DNA of 64,000 bases from Pseudomonadota bacterium. GTDB lineage: Bacteria > Pseudomonadota > Gammaproteobacteria > Burkholderiales > Sulfuriferulaceae. Positions 57,352 through 64,000 of this stretch are shown piece by piece; position 1 is the stretch's first letter, and every line of letters starts with the position of its first letter. The stretch lies in assembly GCA_021801025.1 (NCBI GenBank), contig JAJYYK010000010.1, forward strand, positions 1-64,000, read 5' to 3'. Made by a program: the position numbers and the translations under genes. The notes beneath the pieces are model-generated. The model was not told the origin of the DNA and ran no database searches. It was given only the letters and a program-made list of their open reading frames with translations.

Positions 57352-57666
57352 TCATATTTCTTACCGCTTGTTTCTGAAAGAAATCCATGAACACCACGAG
57401 AAAAATAAAAAAATAAATATATATAAAACAAGTTATTATAAGATTATCATGTGAAATTACATATAAAATATGCGGTAACAGACGCAATAAAAACAATCAG
57501 CAAAAAGGTGATATTAAAGATGATATTCATTTCCCACTTTCCTGTTTAATAAATAGAAAAGCGGTAGTTTTACTGCTTTATTCTACCCATGGCACAGAAC
57601 ATTTTTCGCTGATAATCACGAAAGGGTATTCCGTCTCGGACCAGGCAGGGAAAAGAGCAACAAACG
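57352..57666. promoter_or_regulatory. Spacer upstream of the flagellar operon
   Basis: 315 bp, AT-rich on the left, with no credible gene. The flhB operon promoter must lie here or further upstream. TGGCAC at about 57590 resembles a sigma-54 -24 element but has no matching -12 element, so I do not call a promoter class. Confidence 0.4.
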
Positions 57667-58842
57667 ATGGCTGAAGACAGCGGTCTTGAAAAAACGGAAC
57701 AGGCGTCATTACAGCGCCTGGAAAAAGCACGTGAGGAAGGCGATGTACCGCGCTCACGCGAATTGGCGACCTTTACCGGATTGTTGGCTGCGGGTAGCGG
57801 CATCTGGCTCTCAGGTGACCGGTTGATTCGCCAACTTGAGACCAATTTGGTGGATGGCATGCGTTTTGATCGTGCCCAAGCATTTGATTTCTCATTACTC
57901 TACGCCCATTTAGCACACAACTTATGGAATTTGTTTCTTGCCTTTTCGCCCGTCGCCGGGCTTTTACTTTTAGTTGCCATGTTTTCCCCTGCCCTGATTG
58001 GGGGGTGGCTCTTTAGTCCAAACGCTTTATTACCAAACTTTGCCCGCATCAATCCACTTACCGGCATTGGCAATTTACTGTCTTCACGATCGATCATGGA
58101 ACTGGTCAAGGCCATTGCCAAAGCTGCATTAGTGGGTACAGTCGCATGGTTAGTGGTGATACAACAAAAAGAAGCTGTGATGGGGCTCAGTCTGGAATCC
58201 TTGCCTTCCGCTATCACACATATGGCCAACATGTTGTGGATAGCGTTTATTTCCATGACTGCTGCGCTGGGTTTGATCGTCATGATGGACGTGCCTTACC
58301 AATTGATGCACTACGCAAACAAACTCAAAATGACTCGTCAGGAAGTGCGCCAAGAAGCCAAAGAGTCGGATGGGAATCCCCAAATCAAGGCCAAGATACG
58401 TGCGCAACAACGTGAAATGGCGCGACGGCGAATGATGTCGGAAGTGCCCAATGCTGACGTGGTGGTGACCAACCCTACGCACTATGCCGTGGCACTCAAA
58501 TATGCAGACGGCGCCATGGGCGCACCGATTGTCGTCGCGAAAGGCGCGGACGAAGTCGCTGCTAAAATTCGCGAATTGGCGCTTGAGCATGCCGTCCCTA
58601 TTTTAGAAGCACCGCCACTGGCGCGGGCCCTGTATCAACACGCGGAACTGACACACGAAATCCCTGAGGCGCTTTATACCGCCGTTGCCGAAGTGCTTGC
58701 TTACGTCTTTCAATTACGCACCTACCGTCAACATGGAGGGATTGCCCCGATTACGCCGGGCGAAATCAAAGTACCCACCGAATTGGACCCTTTGCATGAT
58801 GAGATTTCAACCCAAGCCGGGAACGGAGAAATACTGCTGTGA
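57667..58842 (+). CDS. flhB: Flagellar export switch protein FlhB
   Basis: 391-aa membrane component of the flagellar type III export gate that changes substrate specificity after autocleavage. Starts with the usual soluble lead (EKTEQASLQRLEKAREEGDVPRSRE), four membrane helices, and the cytoplasmic domain with the cleavage motif NPTH at residues 269-272. Longer than many FlhBs by a C-terminal tail of about 20 residues. Its stop overlaps the flhA start (GTGA). Confidence 0.97.
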   Translation: MAEDSGLEKTEQASLQRLEKAREEGDVPRSRELATFTGLLAAGSGIWLSGDRLIRQLETNLVDGMRFDRAQAFDFSLLYAHLAHNLWNLFLAFSPVAGLLLLVAMFSPALIGGWLFSPNALLPNFARINPLTGIGNLLSSRSIMELVKAIAKAALVGTVAWLVVIQQKEAVMGLSLESLPSAITHMANMLWIAFISMTAALGLIVMMDVPYQLMHYANKLKMTRQEVRQEAKESDGNPQIKAKIRAQQREMARRRMMSEVPNADVVVTNPTHYAVALKYADGAMGAPIVVAKGADEVAAKIRELALEHAVPILEAPPLARALYQHAELTHEIPEALYTAVAEVLAYVFQLRTYRQHGGIAPITPGEIKVPTELDPLHDEISTQAGNGEILL

Positions 58843-60914
58843 ACGGGTTTAAATTTCCGGCATGGTTGCCATTACCCAGCGGGGCAATATTAGTCGCGCC
58901 TTTTATCATCATCATCATGCTGTCAATGATGGTGTTGCCATTACCTCCTTTTATTCTCGATATCTTCTTCAGCTTCAATATCGCCCTGGCGATTATCGTA
59001 TTGCTTACCAGTTTATACACCGTTAAGCCACTGGATTTCATTGCATTTCCAACGGTGTTACTGGTGAGCACCATGCTTCGGCTTTCACTTAACGTCGCAT
59101 CCACCCGTGTGGTGCTGACGGAAGGACACACCGGTCCCGACGCAGCAGGCAAAGTCATTGAAGCATTTGGACACTTCCTGATCGGCGGCAACTACGCTGT
59201 CGGTATTGTGGTATTCATCATTTTAACCATCATCAATTTTATGGTGGTCACCAAAGGTGCCGGCCGAATTGCAGAAGTCGGCGCACGCTTTACCCTCGAT
59301 GCCATGCCAGGCAAACAAATGGCCATTGATGCCGATTTGAATGCTGGGTTGATTGCCGAAAAAGAGGCGCGTCAACGACGCACCGAGGTGGCGCAGGAAG
59401 CTGAATTTTATGGGGCAATGGATGGTGCCAGCAAATATGTGCGCGGCGACGCAATAGCCGGCATTATGGTGACGATTATCAACATTGTCGGCGGCCTGAT
59501 CGTGGGTATGGCACAACATGATTTAAGTTTCAATGTCGCTATTAAAGATTACACCCTGTTGGCGATTGGTGATGGTCTCGTTGCACAAATTCCTTCATTG
59601 ATTATTTCAACTGCAGCCGGTATCGTAGTCTCCAGAGTAGCAAGCGATCAGGATATTGGTGCTCAATTACTCAATCAACTTTTTGCAAAGCCCAATGTGC
59701 TGTATATTGCTGCAGGCATCATCGGCGGAATGGGTGTGATCCCAGGCATGCCTCATTTGGCATTTATGATGTTAGCCGCAGTGTTAGCCGGTAGCGCTTA
59801 TACGCAGACGCAAAAAAACAAATTGGCAACCATTGCACCTGAACCCGCTGCGCCGACCACCTCAACAGAAGATGAAGCGTCCTGGCGCGACATTATCCCC
59901 GTCGACACGTTGGGACTGGAGGTCGGATACCGTCTGATCCCTCTGGTAGACAAGGCCCAAGGCGGTGAATTATTGCGCAGAATTAAGGGGATACGGAAAA
60001 AATTTGCACAGGAAGTTGGTTTTTTACCGCCTTCTGTGCATATTCGCGACAACCTGGAGCTTAAACCGTCAGGTTATCGCATCACCTTAAAAGACGTTGA
60101 GGTCGGCAGCGGTGAGGCGCAGATCGGGCAATTTCTGGCAATCAATCCTGGCGTGGTCAGCGGCACGCTCCCCGGCATTACAACCATTGATCCTGCTTTT
60201 GGCCTGCCTGCCATTTGGGTAGATGCCGGTTTACGCGATCAGGCGCAAACGATGGGATACACCGTTGTCGATGCGGGAACGGTGATCGCAACGCATCTCA
60301 ACCATCTGATTACCCAGCATGCAGCGGAATTGTTGGGGCGACTGGAGGCACAACAACTGCTGGACCATTTGGCAAGCGAATCGCCAAAATTGATTGAGGA
60401 TTTGGTGCCCAAGGCCATGACTTTGTCGGCATTGCAAAAAGTATTGCAAAATTTATTGAGTGAAGGGGTGCACATTCGGGATATGCGAACCATCATCGAA
60501 ACGCTGGCCGAACATGCGCCCCGTATTCAGGATACAAACGAACTCACTGCGTTGGTACGGATTGCGCTGGGACGCGCCATTGTGCAGCAGATATATCCCG
60601 GGGCAGCCGAATTGCCCGTGATGGCTTTGGATAACAAGCTTGAACGCTTGCTGATGCAGGCCATTCAGGCGAGTGGGCCCGATCCTGGAATGGAACCTGG
60701 ATTGGCTGATACGCTCGCCACCCAGACAAATTTAGCTACACAGCAACAGGAAAAAATGGGATTACCGCCAGTTTTACTTGTGCCCCATCCTTTACGGGTG
60801 TTATTGGCACATTTTTTGCGGCGCGCAATTCCCCAGTTAAAAGTATTGTCACATTCTGAAATTCCTGATTCAAAAACCATCAGGGTGACTAATTTAGTAG
60901 GAGGTCAAGCATGA
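58839..60914 (+). CDS. flhA: Flagellar export gate protein FlhA
   Basis: 691-aa core of the export gate. Eight N-terminal membrane helices with the FHIPEP-type signature region (LDIFFSFNIALAIIVLLTSLYTVKPLDFIAFPTVLL in pieces), the KGAGRIAEVGARFTLDAMPGKQMAIDADLNAGLI loop (Asp residues used for proton coupling), and a large cytoplasmic domain that docks chaperones. The start is GTG 58839, overlapping flhB. Its stop overlaps flhF by 4 bp. Confidence 0.97.
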   Translation: MNGFKFPAWLPLPSGAILVAPFIIIIMLSMMVLPLPPFILDIFFSFNIALAIIVLLTSLYTVKPLDFIAFPTVLLVSTMLRLSLNVASTRVVLTEGHTGPDAAGKVIEAFGHFLIGGNYAVGIVVFIILTIINFMVVTKGAGRIAEVGARFTLDAMPGKQMAIDADLNAGLIAEKEARQRRTEVAQEAEFYGAMDGASKYVRGDAIAGIMVTIINIVGGLIVGMAQHDLSFNVAIKDYTLLAIGDGLVAQIPSLIISTAAGIVVSRVASDQDIGAQLLNQLFAKPNVLYIAAGIIGGMGVIPGMPHLAFMMLAAVLAGSAYTQTQKNKLATIAPEPAAPTTSTEDEASWRDIIPVDTLGLEVGYRLIPLVDKAQGGELLRRIKGIRKKFAQEVGFLPPSVHIRDNLELKPSGYRITLKDVEVGSGEAQIGQFLAINPGVVSGTLPGITTIDPAFGLPAIWVDAGLRDQAQTMGYTVVDAGTVIATHLNHLITQHAAELLGRLEAQQLLDHLASESPKLIEDLVPKAMTLSALQKVLQNLLSEGVHIRDMRTIIETLAEHAPRIQDTNELTALVRIALGRAIVQQIYPGAAELPVMALDNKLERLLMQAIQASGPDPGMEPGLADTLATQTNLATQQQEKMGLPPVLLVPHPLRVLLAHFLRRAIPQLKVLSHSEIPDSKTIRVTNLVGGQA

Positions 60915-62206
60915 ACGTACGAAAGTTTATTGCGGGTAGCGCGCGTGAAGCGTTGCGCATGGTACGCGACGCACTTGGCGGGGACGCTGTTATTTTATCC
61001 AATCGCAACGTGCCCGCAGGGGTAGAAATTATGGCATTGGCCGGGGAGGATATGGCTTCGCTGGTATCACCATCAGTGGAAAAAGAAGCAGAACCACAAC
61101 CCAATTTGATGGCTTTTTCTTCTTCTGCCGCCGCTGCAACATGGCACAACCAGGCGGGAAACCCCGCAGACGTGATACATGCGGCACGCCCTACGGATGA
61201 AGGGGCATCAGTAAAAGCCAACGCAGGCGCAGCCAAAGCCTTGGCCGAGGTGATGGATGAAATTCGTTCCATGCGCGGAATGATGGAAACACAACTCAAT
61301 GAAATTGCCTGGGGGAATACGCAAAATCGCGACCCGCATCGCGCCGACATTTTGCGCAAGTTATTGTCGGCTGGATTTAGCCCCAGCCTGTCACGCCATC
61401 TGGTCGAAAATCTTCCTGCCATCAAAACCTTGCAGGAAGGGTTTCGCTGGGTCAAATCGGTGTTAACGCGCAATTTAACTGTCATGAATAATGAAGATGA
61501 AATCCTGGAAAATGGCGGGATATATGCATTGGTCGGGCCTACCGGAGTAGGAAAAACCACCACCACAGCAAAACTGGCTGCACGTTGCGTCATGCGGCAT
61601 GGCCCCAGCAAATTGGCCTTGATTACAACGGATGGCTATCGTATCGGCGGGCACGAACAATTGCGCATTTACGGCAAAATTCTGGGTGTCATGGTGCACT
61701 CAGTCAAAGATGAAAGCGATCTGCGGATTGCCCTGAACGAACTTAAAAACAAACATACGGTATTGATCGATACTGTGGGCATGAATCAGCGAGATCAGAT
61801 GGTGGCTGAACAGGTTGCCATGCTTTCCGGTGCAGGAAAAGAGGTAAAACGCCTGTTGTGCTTGAATGCAACGTCGACAGGCGAAACCTTGACCGAAGTG
61901 GTACGCGCCTATCAAGGTTCCGGATTAGCAGGATGCATTATCACCAAGATTGACGAAGCCGCCACCACGGGTAACGTGGTCGATGTGATTGTACGCCATA
62001 AACTTAACCTGTATTACTCCGCCAATGGACAACGAGTACCCGAGGATTTACATTTGATCAACCGGGAACTGTTAATTGATCGTGCATTCAGATCACTGCG
62101 TGAATCGACCGGTTTTCAGCTTCGTGATGAGGAATTGTCACTGGTGGTTTCCGGTGCCGCACGCGCATCACAGGACCATACTTTGCGCGAGGTGAATTTT
62201 GGCTAA
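60911..62206 (+). CDS. flhF: Flagellar SRP-like GTPase FlhF
   Basis: 431-aa GTPase that sets where and how many flagella are built. N-terminal basic domain (VRKFIAGSAREALRMVRDALGGDAVILSNR), a variable linker, and the SRP-type NG domain: Walker A GPTGVGKTTTTAK at about 209-221, TTDGYRIGGHEQL, DTVGMNQRD (G3) and TKIDEA (G4). Overlaps flhA by 4 bp; followed by an FlhG-like gene, its usual partner. Confidence 0.96.
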   Translation: MNVRKFIAGSAREALRMVRDALGGDAVILSNRNVPAGVEIMALAGEDMASLVSPSVEKEAEPQPNLMAFSSSAAAATWHNQAGNPADVIHAARPTDEGASVKANAGAAKALAEVMDEIRSMRGMMETQLNEIAWGNTQNRDPHRADILRKLLSAGFSPSLSRHLVENLPAIKTLQEGFRWVKSVLTRNLTVMNNEDEILENGGIYALVGPTGVGKTTTTAKLAARCVMRHGPSKLALITTDGYRIGGHEQLRIYGKILGVMVHSVKDESDLRIALNELKNKHTVLIDTVGMNQRDQMVAEQVAMLSGAGKEVKRLLCLNATSTGETLTEVVRAYQGSGLAGCIITKIDEAATTGNVVDVIVRHKLNLYYSANGQRVPEDLHLINRELLIDRAFRSLRESTGFQLRDEELSLVVSGAARASQDHTLREVNFG

Positions 62207-62213
62207 TTTTCAC

Positions 62214-62999
62214 ATGGATCAGGCAGACGGCCTGCGGCGCATGCTGGCCGAACCCAAACCCCGCATAGTGACTTTATTATCTACTTTGGGCGTCGCAGAA
62301 AAAAACGTCATGTTGACCAATTTAACCGCCACACTGGCTCATGTGGGAAGCGACACGATCTTAGTGGATGCAAGATATTTCGATGGCGTGGGCATACACT
62401 TAAACCTGGCAAGCAAAAATGGCTTGCTGGAGGTGGCACGAGAAACCTGTTTACTAAGCGAAGTCATCACGTCCGTGCCACAGGGGTTTAGCGTTGTCGC
62501 AATGAGTGGTGAACGAGTTACCTCTGTACGTGAAAATGCCACAGAAAACCAGCGCTTGTCCAAAGTATTTACGGTACTGGCTCAACAATACGGGACAATG
62601 CTGGTAGATGCCGAACTGGATAAAAACGACAGACTCCCGGTAACAGTGCTGGATGACGGTATGATAGGCATCCATATTACTGGGGGGGCGGAATCGATCA
62701 AAGCAGGTTATTGTCTGATCAAGCGCTTGAACGCGACGCTGGGACGACGTTCTTTCGGCATTCTGGTGACACATAGCGAAGAAGATCAGGCTCGTCTGGT
62801 TTATGCAAACCTGGCCAAAACAGCCAGTCGTTATTTAGCCGTTTCATTGTATTTCATGGGGTCAATTCCTTCTGACGATCATTTGAGTCGTGCAGCAGGG
62901 CTCGGACGTTCTGTGATTGACGCATTTCCCATGGCGACAGCTTCAGTGGCATTCAGGCGCATTGCAGGACAATTGGGGTCAGGGCTCGTTAATGGATAA
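62214..62999 (+). CDS. flhG: FlhG/FleN-like protein with degenerate P-loop
   Basis: 261-aa MinD-like protein in the position of FlhG, the ATPase that restrains flagellar number. It keeps the N-terminal DQADGLRRML segment that stimulates FlhF and the overall MinD fold. The deviant Walker A (normally GKGGVGKT) reads TLGVAEKN: the signature Lys is lost, the second Lys remains and the Thr is Asn. Later motifs also differ (ILVDAR for the usual DAD). ATP hydrolysis is doubtful. ATG 62214 gives a family-like N-terminus; a TTG at 62199, overlapping flhF and behind GAGGTG, is also possible. Confidence 0.85.
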   Translation: MDQADGLRRMLAEPKPRIVTLLSTLGVAEKNVMLTNLTATLAHVGSDTILVDARYFDGVGIHLNLASKNGLLEVARETCLLSEVITSVPQGFSVVAMSGERVTSVRENATENQRLSKVFTVLAQQYGTMLVDAELDKNDRLPVTVLDDGMIGIHITGGAESIKAGYCLIKRLNATLGRRSFGILVTHSEEDQARLVYANLAKTASRYLAVSLYFMGSIPSDDHLSRAAGLGRSVIDAFPMATASVAFRRIAGQLGSGLVNG

Positions 63000-63159
63000 C
63001 GGTCACATACGCTGGGGCCACTTTGGGCGCAGACCAAGACGCAAAGCGCGTGGTGGTGTCATTCACAACAAGCGGCTTGCAACGGCGGGATATGTCCAAA
63101 ACAGCCCCACCAGCCCAGCGGGTTGCTGCGTATTCATTAACGAGCCCTTATCCTGACAC

Positions 63160-63870
63160 ATGTACACAATTAACGGGAAAGCCAATAAAGATCATTTGAT
63201 TACCGAGCACGCGCCGCTGGTCAAACGACTGGCCTATCAGCTTAAAGCGAAATTACCGCCCAGTGTGGAAGTCGACGACCTGATACAGGCCGGCATGATG
63301 GGATTGTTGGATGCGGTGAACCGCTATGAAAATACACATGGCGCACAGTTTGAAACTTACGCCGTGCAGCGCATTCGCGGCGCAATGCTGGATGAGCTGC
63401 GCAATACCGACTGGTTACCGCGAAATCTGCGTCAAAATATGCGCAAGATAGAAAAGGCCATGTCTGCATTACAACAAAGTTTGGGACGGATGCCCAGTGA
63501 AATTGAGATTGCTCACGCATTAAAAGTATCCTTGGTCGAATATCAGGACATGCTCAATGAAGGAAGCGGTCATCAATTGGTGTATTACGAGGATTATCAC
63601 GACGAAGACCATGACAATTTTCTGGATCGATATTGCACCGATATTTCAGGTGATCCGCTCACCGGCCTGCTGGAAGACGGTTTCAAAAGCGCATTGATCG
63701 GAGCAATTGAAAATTTGCCGGAGCGCGAAAAAATACTGATGGGCTTGTATTACGAGCAGGAAATGAACCTTAAAGAGATTGGTGCGATCATGGGCGTGTC
63801 TGAATCTCGTGTCTGCCAATTGCACGGCCAAGCCATTTCACGTATACGAGCAAATCTCAGGGGGCAATGA
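63160..63870 (+). CDS. fliA: Flagellar sigma factor 28
   Basis: 236-aa sigma factor for late flagellar genes. Region 2 reads VEVDDLIQAGMMGLLDAVNRYE and FETYAVQRIRGAMLDELRNTDWLPR, region 3 follows, and region 4 ends with MNLKEIGAIMGVSESRVCQLHGQAISRIRANL. Full length for the family. It overlaps the motor gene that follows (TGA within ATGATG). The 160 bp between flhG and fliA contain a 54-codon frame that I do not accept as a gene. Confidence 0.97.
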   Translation: MYTINGKANKDHLITEHAPLVKRLAYQLKAKLPPSVEVDDLIQAGMMGLLDAVNRYENTHGAQFETYAVQRIRGAMLDELRNTDWLPRNLRQNMRKIEKAMSALQQSLGRMPSEIEIAHALKVSLVEYQDMLNEGSGHQLVYYEDYHDEDHDNFLDRYCTDISGDPLTGLLEDGFKSALIGAIENLPEREKILMGLYYEQEMNLKEIGAIMGVSESRVCQLHGQAISRIRANLRGQ

Positions 63871-64000
63871 TGGACTGGGGCAGCCTGATCGGACTTTTGC
63901 TGGCATTCGTTGGCATATTGACTGCGGACAAGCTGGACGGGGGGCATCTCACCGCCTTACTTCAGCCAGCCGCATTTGTCATCGTTGTCATAGGGACTTT
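63867..64000 (+). CDS. Flagellar motor stator protein, MotA/MotC-like (partial)
   Basis: Only the first 44 codons are in the window. DWGSLIGLLLAFVGIL is the first membrane helix of MotA/PomA/MotC stators and QPAAFVIVVIGT begins the second. Position after fliA matches motC in the flhA-flhF-fleN-fliA-motCD arrangement of Pseudomonas-type flagellar operons. Two in-frame ATGs (63867, 63870) are possible; GGGG precedes them. The gene runs off the right edge. Confidence 0.85.
   Translation, partial: MMDWGSLIGLLLAFVGILTADKLDGGHLTALLQPAAFVIVVIGT

Noticed and set aside
57580-57625. Sigma-54 or sigma-28 promoter before flhB
   Set aside because: TGGCAC is present but no GC at the -12 position, and CGCTGATAA lacks a matching -35, so neither consensus is met.
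60911-62206. DTVGM in FlhF instead of the DTAG of SRP GTPases
   Set aside because: FlhF proteins commonly carry this form, so it is not a defect.
62992-63156. 54-codon frame between flhG and fliA
   Set aside because: Basic, Arg/Gly-rich product with no ribosome site of its own and no known family; overlaps the flhG stop by chance geometry.
1-64000. CRISPR arrays or rRNA genes
   Set aside because: No spaced short direct repeats and no rRNA signature were seen on either strand.

Overview
The window looks like the chromosome of a flagellated, Gram-negative betaproteobacterium, possibly of the Nitrosomonadales/Methylophilales type; the genus cannot be fixed from sequence alone. Pointers are the hemC-hemD-hemX-hemY order, the rpsO-pnp pair, purT, a CbbY-type phosphatase, several tripartite efflux systems with NodT-type lipoprotein outer-membrane factors, and the flhB-flhA-flhF-flhG-fliA-mot order.

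Layout. (1) 1-3382 is the end of a mobile region: the 3' tip of an IS3-family insertion sequence, about 0.9 kb without a convincing gene but rich in hairpins (read best as a structured RNA on the minus strand, possibly a group II intron remnant), an unrecognised gene, and a tyrosine integrase lying against the 3' end of a tRNA-Asn gene. The integrase/tRNA pair marks the chromosomal edge of an integrated element that extends left of the window. (2) 3383-5516 has a long perfect inverted repeat, a small gene broken by three frameshifts, a periplasmic PDZ protein and a dispersed repeat. (3) 5529-30482 is an unusually dense export region: an ABC-2 exporter, an EnvZ/OmpR-like two-component system divergent from a Spy/CpxP-like protein, an MdtABC-like RND system with its own outer-membrane factor, an EmrAB-like MFS system with a second outer-membrane factor, and a third RND system (TolC-like, lipoprotein adaptor, pump) whose operon continues into a DUF2892 membrane protein, a membrane rhodanese and glutaredoxin. 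(4) 30826-51936 is mostly housekeeping: rhlE, a flavin/NAD(P)H reductase and a CbbY phosphatase, dksA, pnp-rpsO, xseA, purT, an FGGY kinase, smc, a PAS-GGDEF-EAL protein and the hemC-D-X-Y operon, in which hemY is short and separated from hemX by a dispersed repeat. (5) 52054-57351 holds two paralogous TPR plus ATP-grasp-like proteins on either side of a Ser/Asn/Gln-rich low-complexity protein. This is the best candidate for an undescribed system. (6) 57667-64000 is the flagellar export/placement/sigma-28 operon, cut off inside the first motor stator gene.

How the genes fit together. The efflux systems are complete sets of inner-membrane pump, periplasmic adaptor and outer-membrane channel, two of them followed or preceded by stress-sensing or sulfur-handling proteins. 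A roughly 110-bp repeat with palindromic units occurs three times, always between genes. Its 3' tail carries a Shine-Dalgarno-like AAGGA, and the same tail sits directly before the second ATP-grasp gene. No CRISPR array, rRNA or further tRNA was seen.
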